39,240 nucleotides of DNA from a virus (IMGVR_UViG_3300009093_000081:1-39240), one strand, 5' to 3'; shown: positions 1 through 7,412, numbered from the stretch's first letter. The notes: a model not told the origin generated them from the letters alone. A program made the numbers and translations.

Positions 1-123
1 CGACGTGGATTATAAGGTCACTCTTACAATCACGGGTGAGGAGGTCGACATACCTAAGAAGATTGAGACCCTCACGAACCTCTTTACCTCGCTCCAACAG
101 GCGCAAGACCCACGGGCGGATAA
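1..123. repeat. Direct terminal repeat, left copy
   Basis: These 123 bases are identical to the last 123 bases of the window. They lie inside the portal coding sequence and the frame continues unbroken across the joint, so this is most simply the overlap left when a circular or circularly permuted genome is linearised by assembly. A true packaged terminal repeat is possible but less likely, because it falls inside a gene with no special structure. Confidence 0.95.
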
Positions 124-316
124 AGTCCTTTCCCGAATCCTCGCTCTTGCTGGAGAGAACTACGATGTCGTGGCGGGAGTGAAACCTACCCAAGCCCCAG
201 GGGCTGCGATGCCGCAGCAAGGAAATCTACCCGCCCCACCAGTGCAAAAGGGCTCTGCGCCCCGTCCCTCGATAATGCCCAACTCGATGCCGTCTTCCGC
301 TAACCGAACAATGTGA
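1..316 (+). CDS. Portal protein, C-terminal part (gene begins at 37595)
   Basis: The frame starting at base 2 (GAC GTG GAT) is the continuation of the gene that opens at 37595, so there is no start codon here. Joined, the protein is 612 aa, a normal size for a portal. This part holds the end of the helical body (E-K-I/L-rich stretch with A-L-A-G-E-N-Y-D) and a proline, alanine and serine-rich tail of about 45 residues that is probably disordered. A GTG at base 5 could be mistaken for a start, but the upstream in-frame extension at the other end of the window rules that out. The stop overlaps the next ATG by four bases. Confidence 0.9.
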   Translation, partial: DVDYKVTLTITGEEVDIPKKIETLTNLFTSLQQAQDPRADKVLSRILALAGENYDVVAGVKPTQAPGAAMPQQGNLPAPPVQKGSAPRPSIMPNSMPSSANRTM

Positions 317-549
317 TGAATAACAAATTTGAAAAACTGGCCAGGGGACAATACGGAAGGATTCTCCTTGAAGTCCTTGAGGACACAAAGAGACAGGTGG
401 CGGATATCCGAACCCCGATGAAGATTAAGCCTGAGATAGCCAACGAGGTCAGGCTCGGAGTCATCGAGGCATTGGACATTTATTTGGTCGATAAATTAAA
501 AGTTTTAACGGGTGAGATTAACCCAGCAGACCCTAACGAACATTTATAA
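313..549 (+). CDS. Small helical protein after portal, function unknown
   Basis: A 78-aa charged protein starting at ATG 313, overlapping the portal stop (ATGA). It is predicted mostly helical from its pattern (FEKLARGQYGRILLEVLED, then I-A-N-E-V-R-L-G-V-I-E-A-L-D) and has no cysteines or membrane segment. Its place directly behind the portal and ahead of the scaffold-like gene suggests a role in head assembly, but no family was recognised. The tight translational coupling supports it as a real gene. Confidence 0.75.
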   Translation: MMNNKFEKLARGQYGRILLEVLEDTKRQVADIRTPMKIKPEIANEVRLGVIEALDIYLVDKLKVLTGEINPADPNEHL

Positions 550-550
550 T

Positions 551-706
551 ATGCCATTAACTAAAAATGTCAGTAAAAATATAAGTGAACTTTATAAGGA
601 TAATATGAAGAAGGGTAAGGAAAAGGGGGCCAACGGCAAGGTGCGCCCTAGAAAACAAATAATTGCCATCGCATTAAAAGCAGCAGGTAAGAGTAAATAC
701 AAATAA
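551..706 (+). CDS. Small basic protein resembling the DUF6496 family
   Basis: A 51-aa protein starting at ATG 551, one base after the previous stop. The lysine-rich centre followed by R-K-Q-I-I-A-I-A-L-K-A-A-G-K-S-K is close to the short conserved core (K-x-R-K-Q-A-I-A-I-A-L-x-E-A-G) I know from DUF6496-type proteins of phages and bacteria. The function of that family is unknown; the charge suggests nucleic-acid contact. An in-frame ATG at 512 exists but would overlap the previous gene with unlikely sequence, so 551 is preferred. Confidence 0.7.
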   Translation: MPLTKNVSKNISELYKDNMKKGKEKGANGKVRPRKQIIAIALKAAGKSKYK

Positions 707-707
707 C

Positions 708-884
708 ATGGATTTAATCAAAAACTTTGGACTCGGAACGGCAACTACGATTAATAAGATGGAGGAGATGCCCTACGAAGGCAAGCCTCTTAGCTCGTCA
801 GCTCCTGCTACGGATAAGCAGGGAATGAAGATTGAGGGAGACTCTGGCGCACGCCCTAACATGTCTCAGGATATCCAGGAATAA
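708..884 (+). CDS. Small protein, function unknown
   Basis: A 58-aa reading frame beginning MDLIKNFGLGTATTINKMEE at ATG 708, one base after the previous stop. It is rich in Ser, Gly and acidic residues, with no cysteines or hydrophobic segment, so it is probably flexible. It is supported by tight packing with its neighbours and by the same A-A-T-A-A-C-ATG start context seen in nearby genes. No homology was recognised. Confidence 0.6.
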   Translation: MDLIKNFGLGTATTINKMEEMPYEGKPLSSSAPATDKQGMKIEGDSGARPNMSQDIQE

Positions 885-893
885 TATAATCAT

Positions 894-1055
894 ATGAACG
901 ATAAAACCTACGATACTGATGCTAAGAATGATGCTCTACAGAACAATGTGAGCGATGCTGACGCATCAATAAAGATTGACCCCACTGCTTTTGTCAAAAA
1001 GTCGATTGACCCTAAGAAGCAGTACGATTCTGAGGGTATGTGCATCGAAGAATAA
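894..1055 (+). CDS. Small acidic protein, function unknown
   Basis: A 53-aa frame from ATG 894 to TAA 1055, nine bases after the previous stop. The product is acidic and lacks hydrophobic segments (MNDKTYDTDAKNDALQNNVS at the start, D-P-K-K-Q-Y-D-S-E-G-M-C near the end). An opposite-strand frame (908-1090) covers the same bases but makes no sense in this rightward operon. Function unknown; one of four successive tiny frames between portal and scaffold. Confidence 0.55.
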   Translation: MNDKTYDTDAKNDALQNNVSDADASIKIDPTAFVKKSIDPKKQYDSEGMCIEE

Positions 1056-1056
1056 C

Positions 1057-1290
1057 ATGAGAAAAGACCAAGCAAATACAATGCCTCCATCTAATTCCTC
1101 CAACGGATTTACTTCTAATGGGAAAAGAAGCGATGCTCCTGATATGGAGAGCGAAGGAGGTAATGTACCTAATAATTCTATTCAGTGGGATAAGGGATGG
1201 ATGGATAGGCATGAAGGGAACATAAAAGGAAAGAACAAGGATAGTCTTTACGCAAATCAGAAAGAGTATAAGGATTCGACGGCGTTTTAG
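1057..1290 (+). CDS. Small hydrophilic protein, function unknown
   Basis: A 77-aa protein from ATG 1057, one base after the previous stop. It is rich in Asn, Ser, Gly and Lys and predicted disordered, with W-D-K-G-W-M-D-R-H-E-G-N as the only ordered-looking part. The frame is open upstream to 976, but a start at 1057 avoids overlap and matches the A-T-A-A-C-ATG context of its neighbours. It is followed by about 90 bases without a gene before the scaffold-like gene. Confidence 0.6.
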   Translation: MRKDQANTMPPSNSSNGFTSNGKRSDAPDMESEGGNVPNNSIQWDKGWMDRHEGNIKGKNKDSLYANQKEYKDSTAF

Positions 1291-1379
1291 TTTCTTGAGG
1301 GCTTAGGATAGGGCAACCTCATTTAAAAAGCCAATCCATGAGAAGGAAAACTCTCTAAACCATCTAATTCATAGCTTAT

Positions 1380-1883
1380 ATGAACAAAGACGAAAATGTG
1401 GTTATCGACACTCAAAACGATACTAAAGCTCCAGAGGGAGAAACAGCAGAGCAGAAAGCGATAAGGCTCGAAGAGACGAATAAGAAGCTCTATGAGCGTG
1501 CAAAAGCCGCTGAGGGCCTTGTCAAAGAGTACAAGTCTAAAGTATTACCAATCCCAGAGAAACCAAAAATCGAAGAAGAGGTTATCTCTGATGTCAAAGA
1601 GCTGAAACAGGCTGAAAAGAAGCGACAGTTCGGATATAAGAATAGCCTCTCGCCTGAGGAGACAGATTTGCTCTTCAAGTTTGCGGGAGATAAAGACCCA
1701 AGCGAAGTTCTAAAGGACGATGATTTCAAAGATGTACTTGAAGTAAGGCGTAGAAGGAGCAGGGTAGCGAACGCTACACCATCTAGCTCTAACCGCACCG
1801 CTAAAGTAGAAGGAAAGACATTTAAAGAGATGACGCCCGAGGAGCGTGCCGCCAATTGGGGAAAGATAGTCCCGCAGCAGTAG
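1380..1883 (+). CDS. Putative capsid scaffolding protein
   Basis: A 167-aa, highly charged protein directly upstream of the major capsid gene, the usual place for a scaffold in tailed phages. Residues about 20-70 look like a coiled coil (E-Q-K-A-I-R-L-E-E-T-N-K-K-L-Y-E-R-A-K), the middle has an L-S-P-E-E-T-D-L-L-F-K-F helical element, and the C-terminus is basic then acidic (E-V-R-R-R-R-S-R-V) ending E-R-A-A-N-W-G-K-I. Scaffolds typically have exactly such a coiled-coil body and a basic C-terminal part that binds the coat protein. Assignment rests on position and composition, not on a recognised signature. No Shine-Dalgarno sequence precedes the ATG. Confidence 0.65.
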   Translation: MNKDENVVIDTQNDTKAPEGETAEQKAIRLEETNKKLYERAKAAEGLVKEYKSKVLPIPEKPKIEEEVISDVKELKQAEKKRQFGYKNSLSPEETDLLFKFAGDKDPSEVLKDDDFKDVLEVRRRRSRVANATPSSSNRTAKVEGKTFKEMTPEERAANWGKIVPQQ

Positions 1884-1912
1884 ATTTAGGTTCTGGTTTA
1901 TAAATTATTATT

Positions 1913-2869
1913 ATGGCCGTTACATCAGACCCCTTTGTTGGTGGAGTGAGTTCAAACCACCCCGCTAACGACCTCATAGCGACGATATCCGAAGTATGGA
2001 CGGATATGGTCAATGAGAAGACCTTTAACGACACGGTTCTTGCAAACTTCTGCACAGACCTTTCGGCATACGCCCAGAATGGCGGTGCGGTCTTCCATGT
2101 CCCAGACCTCTATACCAACTCCCTCACTGTCTCAACGCAGTCTACGCAGGGAGCGGAAGTCACCACAGCATCTCCAGCCCAGAACAACACCGTTTTGAGC
2201 GTCACTACTCACAAGTATGTGGCCTTCATCATCGGTGACTTGGACATGGGACAGATTGCCTCTAACTACAACATCAACGAGTTGTACGTTAATGAGGCAC
2301 GCCGCCTTCTTACCGAGGCACTTGAGCAAGACCTTGCGGCCCTTTGGTCATCGCTCACCACGAACATCACCATCACAGACACGGCAACGTTGCTCTCTGA
2401 TGCTGAGATTCGTGCAGGCCTTTACACGATGGAGAATGGAAAGTACCACCTCGACGAGTGTGCGTTCTTCTTCCACCCATATGTGTATTGGGAACAGCTC
2501 CACGGAATCACGAAGTACTACCAGCAGTACTCATATGGCCCTTCAACTGAGCCAGGTGCAGTAAGGACTGGTAACTTCGGAACCGCAGGATATGCTCTTA
2601 ACTTCAAGGGCTTCCTCTATGGAGTTCCATGTTACACGACTACCAACATCGTTTCTTCGCTCCTTACATATCGCAACCTGCTCCTCCACAAGAGAGCCTT
2701 TGGTTTCGCTATCCAGACGAAGGGCGGTGCCCGTGTCCGTGTTCAGATTGAGAACGCAGTCCGTAACTTGGGTACGCTTGCTGTTATCGACATCGTATAC
2801 GGCGTTGCCGTTCTCCGCGATGCCGCAGCAGTCTTGCTCCAGGCAACCACCGCTTTCATCAACTCTTAA
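1913..2869 (+). CDS. Major capsid protein
   Basis: A 318-aa protein with the composition and ending of a phage coat subunit: an N-terminal arm, a Thr/Asn-rich middle, a segment naming a beta-hinge (V-A-F-I-I-G-D-L-D-M-G-Q), and the C-terminal V-Y-G-V-A-V-L-R-D-A-A-A-V-L-L motif that I know from HK97-fold coat proteins of podovirus-like phages. It follows the scaffold-like gene and is followed by an intrinsic terminator, consistent with a highly expressed last gene of a head operon. Codon use is visibly more biased to C-ending codons than in its neighbours, as expected for a very abundant protein. The ATG has no Shine-Dalgarno sequence. Confidence 0.85.
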   Translation: MAVTSDPFVGGVSSNHPANDLIATISEVWTDMVNEKTFNDTVLANFCTDLSAYAQNGGAVFHVPDLYTNSLTVSTQSTQGAEVTTASPAQNNTVLSVTTHKYVAFIIGDLDMGQIASNYNINELYVNEARRLLTEALEQDLAALWSSLTTNITITDTATLLSDAEIRAGLYTMENGKYHLDECAFFFHPYVYWEQLHGITKYYQQYSYGPSTEPGAVRTGNFGTAGYALNFKGFLYGVPCYTTTNIVSSLLTYRNLLLHKRAFGFAIQTKGGARVRVQIENAVRNLGTLAVIDIVYGVAVLRDAAAVLLQATTAFINS

Positions 2870-2878
2870 TACGAGTGC

Positions 2879-2910
2879 AAAAGGGGGCTTGTCAAGAACA
2901 GGCCCTTTTT
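2879..2910 (+). terminator. Intrinsic terminator after the capsid gene
   Basis: An A-rich start, a stem (about AAAGGGGGCTTGT against ACAGGCCCTTT, with a bulge and a wobble) and a run of five T lie ten bases behind the coat gene stop. It would end the head transcript, and it overlaps the -35 element of the next promoter. Confidence 0.75.
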
Positions 2911-2918
2911 GCTATACT
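2889..2918 (+). promoter_or_regulatory. Sigma70-type promoter giving a leaderless mRNA for the gene at 2925
   Basis: TTGTCA (2889-2894), an 18-base spacer and TATACT (2913-2918) with a TGC extended -10. Transcription expected seven bases after the -10 would begin at 2925, the A of the next ATG. The promoter is nested in the terminator, so the T-run forms part of the spacer. Confidence 0.6.
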
Positions 2919-2924
2919 ACGGGC

Positions 2925-3359
2925 ATGAGCGAAATATTGTCTCCTGGACAATTCCCGAATACCGAGCCTATCCCAAAGAACCCTAAGCCGAATACTAATT
3001 CGCCTTGGGGTAAGCCTCGTGCCGTTCGAACATATTTCTTTCAGCGTGAAGACGGAAGCATTATCACAGCAGATGACGCCTCGGCGTGGAGCATCTATTC
3101 AGGTAAGAATCAGGTTATAGGGCCTGTGACTGCCCGCCCGAAGTATGTAGGCCAGACTGATGGTGTTCTTTACTTCAAGGCGATTATGGAAGCTCAGAAG
3201 ATGTTTAAGGAAAGGGGACTTGAAGCCTCGCAGGAAATAATGCGCCAGGCTGAGAGAGATTCGTTTGAGGAGGCAAAGAAGAATACCACTCCTCCGAGGA
3301 ACATGGACGCCGTGGACAGGAATGGTAACCCGATTAATCTTAGAACATATGGATATTAG
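2925..3359 (+). CDS. Virion-operon protein, function unknown
   Basis: A 144-aa protein beginning MSEILSPGQFPNTEP. The first 35 residues are Pro/Asn-rich and probably disordered; then comes a compact part (V-R-T-Y-F-F-Q-R-E-D-G-S-I-I-T-A-D-D) and a long acidic-basic helix (about 85-125). The reading frame is open well upstream through the coat gene, but that part is out of frame with the coat protein and this ATG sits exactly at the predicted transcription start. No Shine-Dalgarno sequence. No family was recognised; a head-completion or decoration role is a guess from position. Confidence 0.65.
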   Translation: MSEILSPGQFPNTEPIPKNPKPNTNSPWGKPRAVRTYFFQREDGSIITADDASAWSIYSGKNQVIGPVTARPKYVGQTDGVLYFKAIMEAQKMFKERGLEASQEIMRQAERDSFEEAKKNTTPPRNMDAVDRNGNPINLRTYGY

Positions 3360-3804
3360 CCAAGAACAAATCTCGAAGGTACTATCAGAAATAAGTGGAC
3401 GAGTACCAAAACTCCTCCTTAAAAGAGCTTTTCACGAGGAAAAACTGACCCCTACGGTTGAGTTCGTCCTACAAGAATCCCTTAAGAGCGAGACTATCTC
3501 TGATGAGAAGAAGAAACAGATTAAGACCGTCCTTGATTCGGGGGATGTCTCAAAGATGAAGATAGTCGAAGACCACGTTGTGACTAAGAAGATTGACCAG
3601 TTCTGGGCTAGGGAGATTAATAAGGCGATAAAGCAGGGTCGATTGCCGCCGAGAAGCAAGATTATGCAATTACCAGATTTTAAACATTTTTACGATGCCC
3701 AACAAAAAGTACATAGTTCAGAAGATAAAGGAACACATAGAGACCAACGAGCTGACGAGAGCGCAGTCGTGGATAGCGATTCAGGCCCACGAGCAGGGAT
3801 TTAG
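3349..3804 (+). CDS. Helical protein, function unknown, overlapping the next gene by 110 bases
   Basis: Starts at ATG 3349 inside the end of the previous gene (11-base overlap) and encodes 151 aa. The first ~115 residues look like a real helical protein (MDISQEQISKVLSE, then L-P-P-R-S-K-I-M-Q-L-P-D-F-K-H-F). The last ~36 residues (S-E-D-K-G-T-H-R-D-Q-R-A-D-E-S-A) have the flat, charged composition of an out-of-frame reading, and they lie on top of the next gene in another frame. Either the overlap is genuine or the true product ends differently, for example by frameshift or sequence error. Function unknown. Confidence 0.6.
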   Translation: MDISQEQISKVLSEISGRVPKLLLKRAFHEEKLTPTVEFVLQESLKSETISDEKKKQIKTVLDSGDVSKMKIVEDHVVTKKIDQFWAREINKAIKQGRLPPRSKIMQLPDFKHFYDAQQKVHSSEDKGTHRDQRADESAVVDSDSGPRAGI

Positions 3805-3913
3805 CGTTAAGACGGAGAAAGAGATTAATGCCGCCAAGTTCAATATCGAAGACTCTACTAAGCAAATAGAATGGTTCAAGAAACTCCTAAAAAACCCAGA
3901 ATTGTCGGCATAG
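3695..3913 (+). CDS. Small helical protein, function unknown
   Basis: A 72-aa protein (MPNKKYIVQKIKEHIETNEL at the start) with a balanced helical composition and a W-F-K-K-L-L-K-N-P end. Its frame is +1 relative to the gene it overlaps upstream by 110 bases, and it overlaps the next glycosyltransferase gene by 43 bases. The composition favours it over the overlapping tail of its neighbour. No family recognised. Confidence 0.55.
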   Translation: MPNKKYIVQKIKEHIETNELTRAQSWIAIQAHEQGFSVKTEKEINAAKFNIEDSTKQIEWFKKLLKNPELSA

Positions 3914-4635
3914 GAGTCTGTGGCCCAGGCGAGGCTAGCCGTTACATGGATAAGACTATGAAGGAGTTTAAGAGGCTCTGTGACGCTGTTATCATTGTGA
4001 CGAATAACGCCACCCAGAGAGAGATTAATCTGCTCGATGACTACGGATTCAAGCACTATAACGATTCCAGGGAATGGGGGAAAGACCAGCCTCATATAAA
4101 GACTGACCTTCTAAAGAACGCCTCGGAACTTAATCCTGATTGGATTATAGCTCTTGATATGGACGAGGTGTTCGCCCCCGAAGTTACTCGTGAGAAACTG
4201 GAAGAACTAGCTTCATGTGGAGAGTATGCGTGGAAGTTTATGGTAGTCAATCTGTATAATGATGAAGAACACTTCGCCCATGATAAAGGAATACAGAGAT
4301 TCTGGAATGTCAGGTTCTATAAGTATATGCCCGAACTTGGACTGCAGTTCCTCCGTCGCTCACTTCATTGTGGTCTTGGGCCACCATATGCCTATTCCCT
4401 TGCATGGCACGCACCGTTCTACCTCCTCCACTATGGACTAATGAAGAAAGAGGATAGGATGAAAAAGGTCGAGAGGTATCAGAAGTATGACCCCAATGCG
4501 AAGTTCAAAGGGCGTGAGTACTATGATGACCTCGCTAGAGACCTCATTATGAGGCCGTGGAATCCAGTCAAAGCCCTAAACCAGTTAAAAGAATCAGTCG
4601 ATTGCCGTAAAAGAGTACCACCTAAAATAAAATGA
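3871..4635 (+). CDS. Glycosyltransferase, family 2-like
   Basis: A 254-aa protein with the plan of a small GT-A glycosyltransferase: an N-terminal strand and loop (I-V-G-I-G-V), a long helix with R-E-I-N-L-L-D-D-Y-G-F, and W-I-I-A-L-D-M-D-E-V-F around residues 91-101, where D96-x-D98 is the metal and nucleotide-sugar binding DxD pattern. The acceptor half has aromatic-rich W-N-V-R-F-Y-K-Y and H-C-G-L-G-P motifs. It is the first gene of the sugar island and its start overlaps the preceding gene by 43 bases. Donor and acceptor cannot be told from sequence. Confidence 0.75.
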   Translation: MVQETPKKPRIVGIGVCGPGEASRYMDKTMKEFKRLCDAVIIVTNNATQREINLLDDYGFKHYNDSREWGKDQPHIKTDLLKNASELNPDWIIALDMDEVFAPEVTREKLEELASCGEYAWKFMVVNLYNDEEHFAHDKGIQRFWNVRFYKYMPELGLQFLRRSLHCGLGPPYAYSLAWHAPFYLLHYGLMKKEDRMKKVERYQKYDPNAKFKGREYYDDLARDLIMRPWNPVKALNQLKESVDCRKRVPPKIK

Positions 4636-4811
4636 TTAACTTTGAGCCACAGAAGCAAGTGATAGTTAAACGCCTTAAGGACGGGGCATACCTCACGATT
4701 CCCGAAAGAGACCTTTATGCTACCCTTAAACAAGGATTTGAGTTCGTTGCGAACGACATAGATACTTCTTCCGAGATGAAGAAGCTGTTTGGAGATAAGA
4801 AAAAGAAATGA
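4632..4811 (+). CDS. Small protein in the glycan island, function unknown
   Basis: A 59-aa frame from ATG 4632 (overlapping the previous stop, ATGA) to TGA 4811, which in turn overlaps the next ATG. It starts MINFEPQKQVIVKRLKDGAY and ends in a lysine-rich tail. It has the small beta-then-helix look of phage proteins that sit beside head genes, but no family was recognised. Translational coupling on both sides is the main support. Confidence 0.6.
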   Translation: MINFEPQKQVIVKRLKDGAYLTIPERDLYATLKQGFEFVANDIDTSSEMKKLFGDKKKK

Positions 4812-5701
4812 AAGTCCTCATCACTGGCGGCCTCGGATTCATCTTTAGCCATGTAACTGAATACATGGTCGCAAAAGGGTACGAGGTCGTGGTGATTGAT
4901 AACCTATCCGAAGGTTCTCACCCAGAGATTGAGAATGGGAAATTTAAACTGTATCAAGAAGATGCAACTACTTCTAGGGCATACGATATAATCCTATTCG
5001 AAAATCCTCACTACATTATCCACGCCGCAGCTTATTCCGATGTAGACGGGTCTATAAAGAAGCCAGTTAAGATATTCAATAATAACTTTGATTCTACTCT
5101 TAATGTCTTTGAAGCTGCTAGGAAATGCTCAAACCTGCGTAAGTTGGTTTATGTATCCACTGATGAGGTATATGGGGAATGTGGACACAAGAAGAAAGAG
5201 GATGAGATTATTTTCCCCAAGAATCCCTATGCATGTTCAAAGGCGTTCGGGTCACTACTTCGCCTGACCTATGACAACACCTATCCTGAGTTGAAAGATA
5301 AGACTGCTGAGACTCGTTTCTGTAATGTGTTCGGCCCACGACAAGACGAAAGGAAGATACTACCTCTTGTAAAGAAGTCTATCGAAACGGGGGAGTCTAT
5401 TGGAGTCCACAATGGAGGGAAAGGGTATAGAGAATATATCTATGTAAAGAATATCCCCGAAGTCGTCGAACTTATCATGCTTAAAGGGAACAGGACTTAT
5501 AATGTAACTTTAAACGATGGATATACCGTGGAGGGTTTGATAAAGGAGGTGGAGAAGCTAACTGACAAGACCGTAGAAACGCACGAGACTAACCGTCCTG
5601 GAATGGATTTAAAGTATCAAATGGACAATTCAAGGATACTTGCGCTTGGTTGGAAGCCACGGTATAATTTTATTCAAGGTCTCACTGAATATCTATGTTA
5701 A
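4808..5701 (+). CDS. NAD-dependent sugar dehydratase, RmlB (dTDP-glucose 4,6-dehydratase)-like
   Basis: A 297-aa extended short-chain dehydrogenase. The Rossmann start is G7-G-L-G10-F-I-F13; the catalytic V-S-T-D-E-V-Y-G (residues 116-123) is the signature of dTDP-glucose 4,6-dehydratases, Y141-A-C-S-K145 is the YxxxK pair, and the C-terminus has R-P-G-M-D-L-K-Y with L-G-W-K-P, also typical of RmlB. Such enzymes turn an NDP-glucose into the 4-keto-6-deoxy sugar. It is shorter than usual RmlB (about 340-360 aa). Oddly the third glycine of GxxGxxG is Phe13, which could weaken NAD binding. The substrate nucleotide is uncertain. It is coupled to the aminotransferase that follows. Confidence 0.8.
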   Translation: MKVLITGGLGFIFSHVTEYMVAKGYEVVVIDNLSEGSHPEIENGKFKLYQEDATTSRAYDIILFENPHYIIHAAAYSDVDGSIKKPVKIFNNNFDSTLNVFEAARKCSNLRKLVYVSTDEVYGECGHKKKEDEIIFPKNPYACSKAFGSLLRLTYDNTYPELKDKTAETRFCNVFGPRQDERKILPLVKKSIETGESIGVHNGGKGYREYIYVKNIPEVVELIMLKGNRTYNVTLNDGYTVEGLIKEVEKLTDKTVETHETNRPGMDLKYQMDNSRILALGWKPRYNFIQGLTEYLC

Positions 5702-6723
5702 AGCTTTTCCAACCATATGTCTCGGATGAAGCGAAGAAACTCTGTATGGAGGTTCTTGATTCTAACTATCTTACAGAGGGGGAGCAGGTAAAGCTATTTG
5801 AGAAGGAGTTTGGGGAGAAGTTTGGACTACAGAACGTCGTAGCTCTTAACTCTGGGACTTCCGCACTTGAACTCGCCTATGAGCTGGCAGGAATAAAGGA
5901 AGGTGACGAAGTTCTTACTCCCGTCTTTACCTGTACAGCAACCAATATCCCGCTTCTTCACTTAAAAGCTAAAATCGTATTTGTCGATACGGATTATGAC
6001 CTTAATATCAATATAGAAGATATTAAAAAGAAAATCACAGACAAGACAAAAGCCATTGTATTTGTCCACTTCGGAGGAAACAATAGAGGTCTTAAAGAAA
6101 TACAGGAAATCGCTAGAGGATTTGGAATACCAGTTATTGAAGATGCCGCTCAGGCGGTGGGAAGTGAATACTGGGGAACAAGTGAATTCGCTTGTGTATC
6201 AACTCAGGCTATCAAGACACTTACATCAGGAGATGGTGGATTTCTTATCTGTAAGGATAAACAGAGCGCAGATAAAGCTAGAAGATTGCGCTGGTTCGGT
6301 TTCGATAGGGAAGTCAAACAAAAAGTAGGGAATTGCGATGTAGTAGATGTGGGATACAAGAAGCACATGAATAATATCAATGCTGCTATCGGTCGAGGCA
6401 ATCTCATAGTCATAGATAAGTTGCTAGAACATCGTAAAGACCTTGCGTGGATTTATGAGATATACGGTTTAGTTTGCCATCCATGGCTTGCAGGAGGCAT
6501 GACGAATAAATATGAGGAACTAAAGAAAGCTATGGCCGATGAGGGATATGAGATAGGACAAGCTCATTATCGTAATGATATGTACTCTATCTTTAAGCAT
6601 CTCAAAAATTACTGCCCTACGATGGATATAATCGAGGGTAGATACTTCTTTGTCCCGTATCATCATGGAATCACAGAGGAAGACGCTCATAAGATAGGTA
6701 AACTATGCCAACAGCTAAGATAA
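5695..6723 (+). CDS. DegT/DnrJ/EryC1/StrS-type sugar aminotransferase
   Basis: A 342-aa PLP enzyme: L-N-S-G-T-S-A-L (51-58) binds the cofactor phosphate, E-D-A-A-Q-A-V-G (149-156) carries the Asp that contacts the pyridine nitrogen, and K174 in Q-A-I-K-T-L-T-S-G-D-G-G is the expected Schiff-base lysine. Family members aminate 4-keto (or 3-keto) NDP sugars. With a Gmd-like and an RmlB-like dehydratase in the same operon, products such as GDP-perosamine or a dTDP-4-amino-sugar are possible. The gene overlaps its upstream neighbour by seven bases and the next by 19. Confidence 0.85.
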   Translation: MLKLFQPYVSDEAKKLCMEVLDSNYLTEGEQVKLFEKEFGEKFGLQNVVALNSGTSALELAYELAGIKEGDEVLTPVFTCTATNIPLLHLKAKIVFVDTDYDLNINIEDIKKKITDKTKAIVFVHFGGNNRGLKEIQEIARGFGIPVIEDAAQAVGSEYWGTSEFACVSTQAIKTLTSGDGGFLICKDKQSADKARRLRWFGFDREVKQKVGNCDVVDVGYKKHMNNINAAIGRGNLIVIDKLLEHRKDLAWIYEIYGLVCHPWLAGGMTNKYEELKKAMADEGYEIGQAHYRNDMYSIFKHLKNYCPTMDIIEGRYFFVPYHHGITEEDAHKIGKLCQQLR

Positions 6724-7412
6724 TAGCCACAGCGTTCTCTCAAAGGCGGGCAATAAAACCCGCCTCAAATTGGCCTTATCATAGCCAGATACTATCCACA
6801 GAAAACTTGTATTCCGAACTGGTCACCAAACTAGCCAAATTGGAGATGACTGAAGACCCAGGTGAGCCTATGGATACCTTTATAATCGCATTTAAAGACG
6901 AATGGGGGGCATACAAGCAGTGGCTTCAGTACGACGGTAAATCAACCAAACGAGGCGTGCTCCACATAGTCATTGAGGAAGAAGATGGCGGTTGCTATCT
7001 CCAATATAATAAGGGTTTTCAAATGAACAAGGACAAGTACGAGTGGTTTTTGATAACCTGTGATGATGTGTGTATCTTGGGCCAGAATTACCTAACTAAG
7101 ATAAAATCCAAATGGACAGAAAAGGCTGGATATATCGCCCTACAAGGCTTGAATGACTCTCCTCATGTGCAGGGTTCTATAGGACTTACCCACCGAGACA
7201 TACTCCAAAAGGTATGCGATATGAATAACGGAGAACTTCCTCACCCTAAAGGAGTTTTCTCACAGGAAAGGAACATATCTGAGGGCGAACATCCTTTCAC
7301 TAACATGATTCACCAAATGGGATATGAGTTAATTAAGTATAATAACTCTGAGAAATGGGATAGGAATAACCTTTGTATGCCATACCACGACATTAAAGCC
7401 TCAATACAGTGA
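6705..7412 (+). CDS. Glycosyltransferase-like protein
   Basis: A 235-aa protein with the outline of a GT-A fold: W-F-L-I-T-C-D-D-V-C-I-L around residues 114-125 places D120-D121 where the DxD-type motif lies, followed by a Y-L-T-K-I-K-S-K-W helix and a G-Y-I-A-L-Q-G-L strand; H-R-D-I-L and H-P-F-T-N may belong to the acceptor side. The start at 6705 lies inside the aminotransferase gene, and the reading downstream is clean. Family membership is inferred from pattern and context and is weaker than for the other transferases of the island. Confidence 0.55.
   Translation: MPTAKIIATAFSQRRAIKPASNWPYHSQILSTENLYSELVTKLAKLEMTEDPGEPMDTFIIAFKDEWGAYKQWLQYDGKSTKRGVLHIVIEEEDGGCYLQYNKGFQMNKDKYEWFLITCDDVCILGQNYLTKIKSKWTEKAGYIALQGLNDSPHVQGSIGLTHRDILQKVCDMNNGELPHPKGVFSQERNISEGEHPFTNMIHQMGYELIKYNNSEKWDRNNLCMPYHDIKASIQ

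Noticed and set aside
2013-2564. Two plus-strand frames inside the capsid gene
   Set aside because: They are +1 shadows of the strongly biased capsid coding sequence, rich in Ser/Arg/Thr with no own start context.
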